DNA of 64,000 nucleotides. Source: Arthrobacter globiformis NBRC 12137 (GTDB taxonomy: Bacteria > Actinomycetota > Actinomycetes > Actinomycetales > Micrococcaceae). Under the pieces are notes generated by a model, which was given only the letters and a program-made list of their open reading frames with translations, made no database searches and had not been told where the DNA came from. Below are positions 35,154 to 43,024 of the stretch, piece after piece. The DNA lies in assembly GCF_000238915.1 (NCBI RefSeq), contig NZ_BAEG01000118.1, forward strand, positions 1 to 64,000, written 5' to 3'. The first letter of the stretch is position 1. Every line of letters begins with the position of its first letter. The position numbers and the translations under genes were made by a program.

Positions 35154-36677
35154 ATGGATGAAAAATTGGGGAAGTTCATCGACGATTTCGCGCAGCTGGT
35201 TCAGATCGCCCAGTCCGGGCAGCACCGCGTACAGGCCGGCACCCAGCTGCTGACAACAATCACCGAGCATCTGGCGGTGCCGGCCGAATCACTCGCGGTC
35301 GTGGTGGAGGAGGTGCCGGCCCACCGGTTCGTGGACGCGGACATCCGGATGGCCGAACTCGCCGCCGAGGACGGGCAATTCCGGCTGGTGGGGATCGGCG
35401 GCGGCGACCAGCGCCACCACCAGTCCCTGAGCGACATGCTGCAACAGTCGCAGTTCTTTCCACAGTTTCCGTTGTCCCAGCCCGATTACATCAACCTTGC
35501 CGTGGGACCGGATGAACAGCGGCAAGCCGTGGCACTGGGGCTGTGGCTGTTCCGGCACGCGGGCAGCCCTGTTGCCGTCCTGCAGCGGGACGCGGCGCCG
35601 CGGTACGGGCGGCAGACGGCGTGCCTTGAGGTCCTGGCCGCTGATGCGAAAAACGCGGCAGACTTCCTGGCCGAGTTCCGCAGGCGGATGCAGCGCGGCA
35701 GCATCCTGAAGGGCCAGGTCATTTCGCTGGTCATGGGCGAGTACGGGCCCAGCAGCGGTGGCGTGACGTTCCACGCCCGGCCGGAGCTCACCGCCTCCGA
35801 CGTCATCCTTCCCGAGGGGCTGCTCCAAAAAGTGGCCGATCACGCCCTGGGCATCGCCGCGCACCGGGAGTCGCTGAACGCGTACGGCCAGCACCTCAAG
35901 CGGGGCATCCTGCTGTACGGCCGGCCGGGTACGGGCAAGACCCACACGGTGCGGTACCTGCTGAGCCAGAGCGCCGGCATCACCGCGGTCCTGCTGTCCG
36001 GAGGGTCACTGGCCAGGATTTCCGAGGCGGCCGCCATGGCCCGGGCCCTGCAGCCTTCCATCGTTGTGCTCGAGGACTGCGACCTGATCGCTGAGGACCG
36101 GAGCTTCGGGCACGGGCCGCAGCCGCTGCTGTTCGAGGTTCTGGATGCCATGGACGGCTTGGACCACGACGCCGACGTCGCCTTCGTCCTCACCACAAAC
36201 CGCGTGGACATGCTCGAGCGGGCCCTCGCCCAGCGCCCCGGCCGCGTTGACCTGGCCGTGGACGTTCCGCTACCGGCCCTGGACGAGCGCATCGGACTGG
36301 TGACGCTGTATGCGCGCGGCATCCCGTTCAGCCCGGACGCCGTCCGCGATGCGGCGGCCCGCACCGAAGGCACCACAGCCTCGTTTGCTCGCGAGCTGGT
36401 CCGCCGCGCCGTCGTGCGTGCCGCACTGGACGGCACTCCCGTCTCGGACAGCCACCTGCTCGAGGCGGTGGACGAACTGATGGCCGACGGCGAGACCCTC
36501 ACCAGGAGCCTGCTGGGCAGCGGCCCCGCCGGCGGCGGGGACGGGCAGGGTGGCTTCGGCGGTCCCGGCTTCCCGGGCCCAGGCTTTCCCGGACCCGGCT
36601 TCGGGGGTCCGGGGATACCCGGGCCGGGTATCCCCGGGCCGGGCTTTGGCAGTGTGGGCTTCTCCGGGCCGGGCTAG
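35154..36677 (+). CDS. AAA family ATPase with collagen-like Gly-Pro tail
   Basis: 507 residues. An N-terminal ~215-residue region of unknown fold precedes an AAA module with Walker A GRPGTGKT (256-263), Walker B IVVLEDCD (303-310), sensor-1 TTNR (347-350) and arginine-finger-like RPGRVD (361-366). The C-terminal ~45 residues are repeats of GFPGP/GIPGP type, collagen-like, encoded by tandem CCGGGC units. The core resembles CDC48/FtsH-type AAA domains but no protease is attached. It may remodel or unfold a partner. The start is ATG 35154. Stops are triplicated at the 3' end. Confidence 0.85.
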   Translation: MDEKLGKFIDDFAQLVQIAQSGQHRVQAGTQLLTTITEHLAVPAESLAVVVEEVPAHRFVDADIRMAELAAEDGQFRLVGIGGGDQRHHQSLSDMLQQSQFFPQFPLSQPDYINLAVGPDEQRQAVALGLWLFRHAGSPVAVLQRDAAPRYGRQTACLEVLAADAKNAADFLAEFRRRMQRGSILKGQVISLVMGEYGPSSGGVTFHARPELTASDVILPEGLLQKVADHALGIAAHRESLNAYGQHLKRGILLYGRPGTGKTHTVRYLLSQSAGITAVLLSGGSLARISEAAAMARALQPSIVVLEDCDLIAEDRSFGHGPQPLLFEVLDAMDGLDHDADVAFVLTTNRVDMLERALAQRPGRVDLAVDVPLPALDERIGLVTLYARGIPFSPDAVRDAAARTEGTTASFARELVRRAVVRAALDGTPVSDSHLLEAVDELMADGETLTRSLLGSGPAGGGDGQGGFGGPGFPGPGFPGPGFGGPGIPGPGIPGPGFGSVGFSGPG

Positions 36678-36698
36678 TACAGCTAGTCCGCGGGCTAA
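36675..36698 (+). repeat. Triplicated in-frame stop region at the AAA gene end
   Basis: TAG 36675, TAG 36684 and TAA 36696 are all in frame, within repeated GCTAGT-C and GCTAAT units. The last unit also carries the stop of the opposing gene (CTA at 36695). Confidence 0.65.
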
Positions 36699-37084
36699 TC
36701 AACCAGCGGCGGTGGCCCGAAGAGGAATTCGTTGGCGTGGGACACGGCCTTGCGGAAGGCATCGTTCCGCAAGGCGACCAGGTTCGCGGAGCTGCCGGCG
36801 TCGGGCTCCAGGAAATGGGTCAGGCCCGGGCGAAGCACCCAAATGTCCCCGGCAGGCGGCAGGTAGAACACCCCGAACGTACGGTGCCGGTGGTCGTCGT
36901 CGGACCAGATGGGCACCACGGCCAGCGCGGCACCGGTCGTGGGATTGATCCACTGTGCGCGGGGCAGGGGTTCCTCATGGGCCTCGGGGTCCAGGAACGG
37001 CGCTGTGCCCTTGCCCCAGCGCTGCTCAAAGCGCTCATGGAAGGCCGGAATCAGGTGCGAGTCGTAGCGGCGCCAGTCGCTCAT
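36695..37084 (-). CDS. Hypothetical protein
   Basis: 129 residues, not recognised. It has no signal peptide or membrane segment. Visible features are a charged N-terminus (DWRRYDSHLIPAFHERFEQRWG), a PIWSDDDHRHRTFGVFYLPP middle, and a C-terminal FLFGPPP. Its stop is shared with the repeated stop region of the AAA gene. It lies next to the J-domain gene on the same strand, 33 bases downstream of it, so it may be part of a stress-related unit. Confidence 0.6.
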   Translation of the reverse strand: MSDWRRYDSHLIPAFHERFEQRWGKGTAPFLDPEAHEEPLPRAQWINPTTGAALAVVPIWSDDDHRHRTFGVFYLPPAGDIWVLRPGLTHFLEPDAGSSANLVALRNDAFRKAVSHANEFLFGPPPLVD

Positions 37085-37117
37085 GGCTGTGGTTCTCCTA
37101 TGACGCTCATGTCGGTT

Positions 37118-37459
37118 TCAGGTCCACGGTCCGCTCTCCCACCGGACAGGCGTGACGCGCAGCGGCGGTTCCCGGTGCCGGACCACGTGGACGGGAATGT
37201 TTTGTGGTTTGCTGGCGGGTTGGTGTTCGCCGGCAGTCGCGGCAAGGAGCTCGTGGTCGTAGGCTGCACGGCGTTTGGGGTCCCGGAGCGTGGCGAAGGC
37301 CTGCATGACGAGTTGCAGTTCGGCTGGTACCGCTTCACCGCTGGCAACATCCGGGTGGTGGCGGCGCATTAGGGCGCGGTAGGCGCGGGCGATTTCCTGC
37401 TGCGACGCTCCGTGCGGAATCTGCAGCACCGCATAGTAATCCGGTGAGGGGCTGGTCAT
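37118..37459 (-). CDS. J-domain protein
   Basis: 113 residues. A complete J domain (~6-70) with DYYAVLQIPHGASQQEIARAY and the essential HPD in RRHHPDV is present, followed by a short tail. It lacks the Gly/Phe and zinc domains of DnaJ. Such proteins stimulate Hsp70 ATPase. It lies downstream of a small heat shock gene on the same strand, separated by a hairpin. Confidence 0.88.
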   Translation of the reverse strand: MTSPSPDYYAVLQIPHGASQQEIARAYRALMRRHHPDVASGEAVPAELQLVMQAFATLRDPKRRAAYDHELLAATAGEHQPASKPQNIPVHVVRHREPPLRVTPVRWESGPWT

Positions 37460-37501
37460 TACAGAAGCCTGCAGTTGGAAGGATTGCTGAGGATCGCGGC
37501 T

Positions 37502-37543
37502 GGGGCGGCCCGGGGTTTCCGACTGGAAACCGCAGGCCGCCCC
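37502..37543. terminator. Hairpin between the small heat shock and J-domain genes
   Basis: GGGGCGGCC (37502-37510) pairs with GGCCGCCCC (37535-37543), and GTTTCC with GGAAAC inside, loop GACT. It would reduce read-through from hsp20 to the J-domain gene. Confidence 0.65.
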
Positions 37544-37557
37544 TGCCAGCGCGGCGG

Positions 37558-37983
37558 CTACGTCTCGATCTGGTGCAGCTGGCCCTTGCTTTCGATCTCG
37601 ATCTTCCGCGGCTTTGCCTGCTCGGCAACCGGGATGCGCAGTGTCAGCACGCCAAGATCGTAGCTTGCCCTGATCTTGTCCGCGTCCAGGGTGTCGCCGA
37701 GAATGACCTGGCGGCTGAAGACGCCGCGCGGCCGCTCGGAGACCACCAGCTCGACGTTGGGCTGGGTGGCATCACGGCGCTCTGCCCGGACGGTAAGGAC
37801 GTTCCGTTCAACGTTCAGATCCACGTCGTCGGGAGAAATCCCGGGCAAGTCAAACGCCACCACGAATTCCCCGTCTTCCTGCCACGCGTCCATGGGCATG
37901 GCGGCCGGACGGGCTGCTGTTCCGAAGACCTGCTGGGTGAGCCGGTCCAGCTCACGGAACGGGTCAGTACGGATTAGCATCAT
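37558..37983 (-). CDS. Hsp20/alpha-crystallin small heat shock protein
   Basis: 141 residues. The alpha-crystallin domain (~35-130) shows EFVVAFDLPGISPDDVDLNVERNVLTV at its start and YDLGVLTLRIPV near its end. The short N-terminal arm has DPFRELDRLTQQVF, as in actinobacterial Hsp18. It is an ATP-independent holdase. It is divergent from an HspR-like regulator, and the shared 136-bp spacer holds two inverted repeats. A second Hsp20 is encoded at 42515. Confidence 0.92.
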   Translation of the reverse strand: MMLIRTDPFRELDRLTQQVFGTAARPAAMPMDAWQEDGEFVVAFDLPGISPDDVDLNVERNVLTVRAERRDATQPNVELVVSERPRGVFSRQVILGDTLDADKIRASYDLGVLTLRIPVAEQAKPRKIEIESKGQLHQIET

Positions 37984-38032
37984 TTCCCACTCCCTTCAGC
38001 ATGTAGGTTGTATGGCTACCCATCACCCGTTT

Positions 38033-38083
38033 ATCTATGGTGGTGGATATAGATTTTTTATAGCACCGGTGACAAACTGGTGC
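38033..38083. promoter_or_regulatory. Two inverted repeats in the hsp20/MerR divergent promoter
   Basis: ATCTAT-N10-ATAGAT (38033-38054) and GCACC-N11-GGTGC (38063-38083), in an AT-rich spacer. The MerR/HspR-like protein encoded beside them is the natural candidate to bind. They do not match the known HAIR element (CTTGAGT-N7-ACTCAAG). Confidence 0.5.
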
Positions 38084-38119
38084 AAGAGGAAAAACGAGAA
38101 AATCTGGACGGGGAATCAC

Positions 38120-38512
38120 ATGGCCAACCGGGACGGCGCCGGGCGCCGGCTGTACGCCATTTCTGTCGTGGCGGAGCTCGTGGGGACGGGCCAGCAAAAC
38201 ATCCGGCTCTATGAGCGCCGCGGCCTGCTGACCCCCGAAAGGACCGACGGCGGCACCCGCCAGTACAGCGAATCTGACCTGGCGGTCCTGCGCCGCATCG
38301 CTGAACTCCTGGACGAAGGGCTCAACCTGGCCGGTGTGGCCAAGGTGCTGGAACTGGAAATGGACAACGCCCGGCTGCGCCGCCAGCTGCAGCGGGCCCG
38401 CGGCCGCGGCGCCAGCCCCGGGGACGGCGGCAGCCCGCAGGACAGCGCCCGCGCCGGGCACAACGACGGCGACCGGCCGGCAGAGCCAACAAGCGAGGAC
38501 GTCGGCACCTGA
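38120..38512 (+). CDS. HspR-like MerR family regulator
   Basis: 130 residues. The MerR-type winged helix (~9-75) reads LYAISVVAELVGTGQQNIRLYERRGLLTPERT, then a dimerising helix (~80-95). Its opening resembles HspR, the heat shock repressor of actinobacteria, and the divergent hsp20 gene supports a role in heat shock control. A charged, Gly/Arg-rich C-terminal tail follows. ATG 38120 has GGGGA upstream. Confidence 0.85.
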   Translation: MANRDGAGRRLYAISVVAELVGTGQQNIRLYERRGLLTPERTDGGTRQYSESDLAVLRRIAELLDEGLNLAGVAKVLELEMDNARLRRQLQRARGRGASPGDGGSPQDSARAGHNDGDRPAEPTSEDVGT

Positions 38513-38515
38513 GGA

Positions 38516-38821
38516 CTACAGCCGGCCCCCGGCGAGCAGGAAGGAGTCCTCAAGCAGTTCGGCGAGCTGGCCGCCGTCGACCCTTGAAAGCCGGACAAGG
38601 ACCAGCTGGGGCGACCGCTCATGGTGCGGCGTCCAGAAGTACGTTGCCGGATCCGTTCCGGCGAGAGCCTCGCGCTCGGCGGTCTTGACCGTGAGCACGC
38701 CCGTTTCCCAGATGCGGGCCATCAGGGTTTTGGCGAACCAGGCCGGCTGATTCCAGCTGGCGCGTTCGGTCACGCCCGGCAGTGCAAGGCAGATCCGGCG
38801 GACATCGGCTTCGGTGGCCAT
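38516..38821 (-). CDS. MmcQ/YjbR family protein
   Basis: 101 residues of the MmcQ/YjbR family, with a CyaY-like fold; it is often labelled DNA-binding, with weak support. The opening ATEADVRRICLALPGVTE and later LVLVRLSRVDGGQLAELLEDSF are typical. The start at 38821 is chosen over an upstream frame of 29 codons that overlaps the PAP2 gene. It directly follows the PAP2 gene with a 4-base gap. Confidence 0.82.
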   Translation of the reverse strand: MATEADVRRICLALPGVTERASWNQPAWFAKTLMARIWETGVLTVKTAEREALAGTDPATYFWTPHHERSPQLVLVRLSRVDGGQLAELLEDSFLLAGGRL

Positions 38822-38825
38822 GCCG

Positions 38826-39602
38826 TCAGTCCGGGGCGTCGGCTTTGGAGAGCTCGCCGGTGACTTCCTCGCCCGGCACCCGGGCGGTGCGCCAGGTGTC
38901 CACGGCAATCACCGCACCGAGCACCACCAGCGACAGCGACACCGACGCCACGGCGTCGCTCACCCAGTGGTAGCCCAGATAGAGCCTGCTGACGGAGGCC
39001 GCGAAGACTCCGATGATGGCCACAATAAAGCTGACGACGGCGGCCTTCGGGTTCCGGTGCCGGGAAAAGACCAGGAACGTGGTCACCAGCAGGAAGTCAG
39101 ATGCACCCAGGACGTGGCCGGACGGGAAGGAAAATGTTTGGTCTGCGCCGAACAGCATCTGGTCCACTGGTGGGCGTTCCCTTTCGACGGACCTGCCGAT
39201 GAGCTGGGCGAGCCCCACACCGGTGAGCATGGCCGCTGCCAGCAGGATGGGCCGCCAGGCGTGCTTGGCCAGAATGCCCCACGCCACCGTGACGACCAGG
39301 ACGATGATCGGCAGCCCCACGGGTCCGAAGATGATGGCAAGGATGATCATCACCACGGTCAGCGCTTCGGATCGCGTCGTCAGCAGCCACCTCTGCGCCT
39401 CACCGTCAGCGCTGGCCAGCCCGTCCTTTTGCCAGACACCGGCGAGCGTAAAGAAGAAGACCGTTGCCCCCACGAGGGCAAGGATGATCGCCGTGGCGTA
39501 GAGCCCTTTCCTCGCGCCCGGTTCCATGTACCGCTCTTCGACCACAAACTTGTCATGGAAGGCGCGCCACCGGCCCTGCATGCCCGCTGATTCTTCTGCC
39601 AC
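38826..39602 (-). CDS. PAP2 family phosphatase, membrane protein
   Basis: 258 residues with about six membrane segments. The three PAP2 motifs are visible: RSVERERPP (~130-140), FSFPSGHVLG (~157-166) and SRLYLGYHWVSD (~205-216). These form the histidine-based active site facing outside. It probably dephosphorylates undecaprenyl pyrophosphate or phosphatidate. It heads a two-gene unit with the MmcQ-like gene. Confidence 0.9.
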   Translation of the reverse strand: MAEESAGMQGRWRAFHDKFVVEERYMEPGARKGLYATAIILALVGATVFFFTLAGVWQKDGLASADGEAQRWLLTTRSEALTVVMIILAIIFGPVGLPIIVLVVTVAWGILAKHAWRPILLAAAMLTGVGLAQLIGRSVERERPPVDQMLFGADQTFSFPSGHVLGASDFLLVTTFLVFSRHRNPKAAVVSFIVAIIGVFAASVSRLYLGYHWVSDAVASVSLSLVVLGAVIAVDTWRTARVPGEEVTGELSKADAPD

Positions 39603-39768
39603 CCGAAAGACCGCCTGTGTGCTGAGGAATATTGTCTAGAAGTGAAGGTTATCCCTGTTCCGCGCCGGGCGGCAGAAAGCGGGCGGCAGAAATCCTAAGC
39701 GCCCTTACGGATGTCTTCCCCCGCTGTTACGGTAAGACTTCCAGCCCCACGAGGTCTCAGGAGACGAC

Positions 39769-40011
39769 ATGAGCACTGAAGGAACCGGCCAGGAAGAACA
39801 GAACAGCGGAACTGCGCCGCAGACCCAGGGGGACGGCGTCCCGGACTCCGGCGCCGGCGTCGCGGTGGGAGCCGGCGAGCCGAACACGTTCGAACCGGAG
39901 GAGGGCACGGACAGCACGCGGACCGGAGCGCCAAGCGACGAGCAGATCGCCACGGCGGAGGACACCCCGAACGTCGAAGAAACACCGGTGGATACGACCG
40001 AACCCAGCTGA
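39769..40011 (+). CDS. Small acidic hypothetical protein
   Basis: 80 residues, rich in Glu, Thr, Gly and Pro, low complexity, no predicted fold. It resembles in composition the 53-residue protein at 62712. Both may be disordered stress-type proteins; no function is assigned. A GGTCTCAGGAGA ribosome site lies close upstream. Confidence 0.55.
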   Translation: MSTEGTGQEEQNSGTAPQTQGDGVPDSGAGVAVGAGEPNTFEPEEGTDSTRTGAPSDEQIATAEDTPNVEETPVDTTEPS

Positions 40012-40065
40012 CCGGGTGGATAATTAGTCACACATTGAAGTGGCAACGGGGCTACGGAGGCTGCC

Positions 40066-40263
40066 GTGAGGATCATCGGAACACTTGTGATCATCTGGCT
40101 CATCGTCGGCGTTTTCGCCGCGTTTCAGCGGGGCTACTTCGGTGGCTCCCCGGACTCCTGCACGGAGGCCGGAACCGTGGCGATCACCATCGCCGCAGGA
40201 CCGCTGAACTACATGGGTGCCAACCCCAAGCTGAGCTGCGAAGTGCCCCAACCGTCCAACTAG
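40066..40263 (+). CDS. Small membrane-anchored hypothetical protein
   Basis: 65 residues. One N-terminal hydrophobic segment (IIGTLVIIWLIVGVFAAF) could be a signal anchor. The exported part has two cysteines (Ser-Cys-Thr and Ser-Cys-Glu), which could form a disulfide. GTG 40066 has GGAGG 5 bases upstream. The TAG stop is duplicated in the adjoining 17-bp repeat. Confidence 0.65.
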   Translation: MRIIGTLVIIWLIVGVFAAFQRGYFGGSPDSCTEAGTVAITIAAGPLNYMGANPKLSCEVPQPSN

Positions 40264-40294
40264 CACGGCCTTCCGAGTAGCACGGCCGTCTAAG
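40261..40294 (+). repeat. 17-bp tandem duplication of a stop-codon region
   Basis: TAGCACGGCCTTCCGAG (40261-40277) and TAGCACGGCCGTCTAAG (40278-40294), 14 of 17 identical, each beginning with TAG; the first is the stop of the small membrane protein. Confidence 0.75.
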
Positions 40295-40386
40295 AAGCGG
40301 CTCGGCGCCGGACGGGGCGTTGCCGTTCACCGGCGATTCACACGCGCGTCCCCGCCTGTCCAAGCTGCCTCGCTAGGTTCGGGGCC

Positions 40387-40464
40387 ATGGACATCACACG
40401 CAGAACACTCATCACCAGCAGCCTCTGAGCCGGCCTCGTTATCGCCCTGCCCGGCACCGCCTAG
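40387..40464 (+). pseudogene. Tat-type signal peptide remnant
   Basis: ATG 40387 reads MDITRRTLITSSL, then TGA, then AGLVIALPGTA and TAG. The twin-arginine n-region, hydrophobic core and A-x-A-like end fit an export signal broken by two stops, with the mature protein lost. A long palindromic element begins 20 bases later. Confidence 0.5.
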
Positions 40465-40484
40465 CCGGCACCGCCCCAGGAAAC

Positions 40485-40540
40485 AGCGCGAACGGACATT
40501 TAAGCCCCACCCGTGCGGGGCTCAAGTGTTCGTTCGCGCT
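40485..40540. repeat. Long palindromic element (AGCGCGAA type)
   Basis: 24-bp arms (40485-40508 and 40517-40540) pair at 21 positions; outer ends are AGCGCGAACG and CGTTCGCGCT. It shares its outer ends with the palindrome at 18511. It doubles as terminator for the epimerase gene. Confidence 0.65.
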
Positions 40541-40604
40541 CAGTCGTTCCTGGCGCTCAGTCGTTTCTGGCTCTCAGTCGTTTGTGGCGCTCAGTCCTCG
40601 GTGG
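40537..40604 (-). repeat. Four 17-bp tandem units repeating a TGA stop in all three frames
   Basis: Units at 40537, 40554, 40571 and 40588, consensus on the minus strand GACTGAGCGCCAGAAAC-like. TGA occurs in each, 17 bases apart, starting from the real stop of the epimerase gene (40591-40593), so each reading frame meets a TGA. The array runs into the palindrome arm at 40485-40540. Confidence 0.85.
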
Positions 40605-41463
40605 GCGTCGTGCGGTTCGAGTGGTAGTTCCGCCAACTGTGCTCGGGCGCGTAGCCAAGGAGCCGCTTCGCCTTGTCGATGGAGAGCAGAGTCTCGTGCT
40701 CGCCCAGCTCCTTCGTGACCTTCACCCGCGGGAACACGTCCGCCGCCAGGCTGGCGCTGGAGCGGCTCATGACGGTGTCCTCGTTGGCGACGATGAAGGC
40801 CTCGAACCCCGGCGTGCGGTATTCCAGCGCGCGCGCCACCGCCTGGGCACCGTCGCGCGCATCGATGTAGCCCCAGAGGTTCCACTTGCGAAGTGCGGCG
40901 TCCGAGTCAAAGGACGGAAACTCCTCGTAGTCCTCCGGATCCATGACGTTGGAGAAACGGAGTCCCACGATGCTCAACTCCGGGTCCCAGCGCGTCATCT
41001 GGATGGCCATCTGCTCCTCCAGATGCTTCACCAGCGAGTAGGTGCTCTCGGGGCGGGCCGGATATTCCTCGTCCACCGGGATGTAGGGAGGATCGACGTC
41101 GAACGGCAGTCCCAGCACCGTCTCACTGGATGCGTACACGATTTTCTTGATGCCGGCCCGGCGTGCGGCCTGGAACACGTTGTAGGTGGACAGCATGTTG
41201 TTTTCGAACGTGGCGGCGTCGGGCACCAGGCCGGGAGCGGGGATGGCGCCCAGATGGACGATCGCGTCGAAGCCCTGGTGCCGGTCATCCAGACCCAGGA
41301 TGACGTCGACCACCTGCCCGTAGTTGCGCAGATCCACGGCGGCGAAATGCGGGCTCCGGTCACCCGTCCGGTCCAGGTTGAGGACCGAATGCCCGTCCGC
41401 CACAAGCCTGCGGACCACATTCCGTCCCAGCTTTCCGCTGCCTCCCGTTACGGCAATTCTCAC
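40591..41463 (-). CDS. NAD-dependent epimerase/dehydratase
   Basis: 290 residues of the extended short-chain dehydrogenase fold. NAD-binding VTGGSGKLGRNVVRRL is at the N-terminus and the catalytic Tyr-x3-Lys is YSLVK. The preceding VYASSETVLG supplies the Ser region. Substrate is probably a nucleotide sugar or uronate; it cannot be settled. GTG 41463 has AGGAGGAGG upstream and is preferred over a longer frame. The gene ends in a tandem stop array. Confidence 0.87.
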   Translation of the reverse strand: MRIAVTGGSGKLGRNVVRRLVADGHSVLNLDRTGDRSPHFAAVDLRNYGQVVDVILGLDDRHQGFDAIVHLGAIPAPGLVPDAATFENNMLSTYNVFQAARRAGIKKIVYASSETVLGLPFDVDPPYIPVDEEYPARPESTYSLVKHLEEQMAIQMTRWDPELSIVGLRFSNVMDPEDYEEFPSFDSDAALRKWNLWGYIDARDGAQAVARALEYRTPGFEAFIVANEDTVMSRSSASLAADVFPRVKVTKELGEHETLLSIDKAKRLLGYAPEHSWRNYHSNRTTPTED

Positions 41464-41749
41464 CGCGGCCTCCTCCTGTTGGTTTGCCGCCCTGGCCAGG
41501 ACGGCTGTGCTCGGTTCGCCGCAGTGGCTTCCGCCGCCCGGCACCTTCCCCCAGCCTAGGGCCCACGGCTGTAACGGCGGCCATGGTGCGTGCCGAACTG
41601 GTGTATATTTTCTCGGTACGGTTTAGCAGAAGGCCGTTGGATTGTTGTTCGATCCGGCACCTTGCTCGCCGCTATCCGCCCCGGCCATGGGGTCCCTGCG
41701 CTGCGCCCGCCGGTTCGTCTTGACCCGAGCGAAACGGTACCGAAAGATC

Positions 41750-42493
41750 GTGGCCAGCGAGTCGACCGCAAAACCTGAAACCTCAATCACGGAGCACCTC
41801 AACGAGCTTGTGCTCACCAGCTCCGACGTGGGCGAGTTCCTCCACGAGCTCGCCCGGATCTCTGCACGCAGCCTCTCTGAACCCGGGGACGAAGTCCTCT
41901 GCGGCGTAACCCTGCTGCGGCACCGCAAGGCAGCAACCGTGGCGAGCAGCAGCCCCGAGGCGCAGGCCATGGACGAGATTCAGTACGACTTTGGCGACGG
42001 TCCCTGCATGACGGCCTCGCGCGATCAGGTCACCATCCATATCACGGACCTCCGGAAGCATGACCGTTGGGACAGCTACGCCGAGAAGGTGCTGGGGCAA
42101 GGGGTCCGGTCAATTCTCGCCATTCCGTTTGTGCTTGAGGGCGAGACCCGGGCCGCGCTGAACCTGTACTCCCACCGGCCTGGACGTTTCGAGGGGCGCG
42201 TGCTGGAACTCGCCCAGGACTTCGTCAGCCAGACGTCGATGGCCCTGCGGCTGGCGGTGCGGTTCGCCCACTACAGCGACGCGGCGGCCAACCTCAAGGC
42301 CACCCTGGAAACGCGTACGGTGATCGACGTCGCCGTCGGCGTGATCATGGCGCAGAACAGGTGCAGCCAGGAGGAAGCCTTCGAGCTGCTCAAGGCGGCG
42401 TCGAGTACGCGCAACATCAAGCTGCACAGCGTGGCGACGTCGATCGTTGACTCGCTTGGCCAGGGACCGGCGAAGACCCACTACGAGGGCTGA
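41750..42493 (+). CDS. GAF-ANTAR domain regulator (second copy)
   Basis: 247 residues, the same architecture as the protein at 30353: GAF (~30-170, with GVTLLRHRKAATVASS and FGDGPCMTA) and ANTAR (~185-240, with ETRTVIDVAVGVIMAQNRC and AASSTRN). The two share the ends and core closely, so they are paralogues. The start at GTG 41750 is chosen by alignment with the first copy; the ribosome site is weak, and upstream starts are possible. Divergent from the epimerase. Confidence 0.82.
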   Translation: MASESTAKPETSITEHLNELVLTSSDVGEFLHELARISARSLSEPGDEVLCGVTLLRHRKAATVASSSPEAQAMDEIQYDFGDGPCMTASRDQVTIHITDLRKHDRWDSYAEKVLGQGVRSILAIPFVLEGETRAALNLYSHRPGRFEGRVLELAQDFVSQTSMALRLAVRFAHYSDAAANLKATLETRTVIDVAVGVIMAQNRCSQEEAFELLKAASSTRNIKLHSVATSIVDSLGQGPAKTHYEG

Positions 42494-42514
42494 ACTGCCG
42501 GGCTGCGCGCACTG

Positions 42515-43024
42515 CTAGGGGCCACCGAAGCTCGGGCCGTCGGGGTCCTGCCCGCCCATCTGTGGAGTCCCCGCAGGCCGCGACGACCCCTCGGTTCCTG
42601 CGCCGGCCGTTCCCGCACCGCGGGAGACCCGGATCTTCTGGGCGCCCGCAGCGGACTCCTCAGTCAACGGAACGCGGACTTCCAGAACGCCGTCGGTATA
42701 TGAGGCGCGGATGTCCTCCTGGTTCACCGGGGCGGGAAGGCTTACGGTCCGCGAAAACGTGCCGAAGCGGAATTCCGAGCGGTACCCTTCCTTGTCCTTG
42801 TGCTCCGATTTCTCTTCACGGCGGACGGTGATCTGCAGTTGGCTGCCGGTCAGCGTGATGTCGACGTCATTGTCAGGATCGATGCCCGGCGCTTCGGCCT
42901 TCACCACCAATGAGCCTGCCTCGCGGTATTCCTCGACACGCAGCCAGGCGTCCAGATCTCCCTCCAGGAATCGGCGGAAGGGTTCCGGGATATCGACGCC
43001 GGCACGCCTGAATATGTTGGTCAT
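42515..43024 (-). CDS. Hsp20/alpha-crystallin small heat shock protein (second copy)
   Basis: 169 residues. The alpha-crystallin domain (~25-125) has SLVVKAEAPGIDPDNDVDITLTG and ends YTDGVLEVRVPL. The C-terminal ~45 residues are Gly/Pro/Ser-rich. It is longer and more acidic than the protein at 37558. TTG/ATG alternatives are not needed: ATG 43024 has AGGAGG about 9 bases upstream. Chaperone role as in the family. Confidence 0.9.
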   Translation of the reverse strand: MTNIFRRAGVDIPEPFRRFLEGDLDAWLRVEEYREAGSLVVKAEAPGIDPDNDVDITLTGSQLQITVRREEKSEHKDKEGYRSEFRFGTFSRTVSLPAPVNQEDIRASYTDGVLEVRVPLTEESAAGAQKIRVSRGAGTAGAGTEGSSRPAGTPQMGGQDPDGPSFGGP

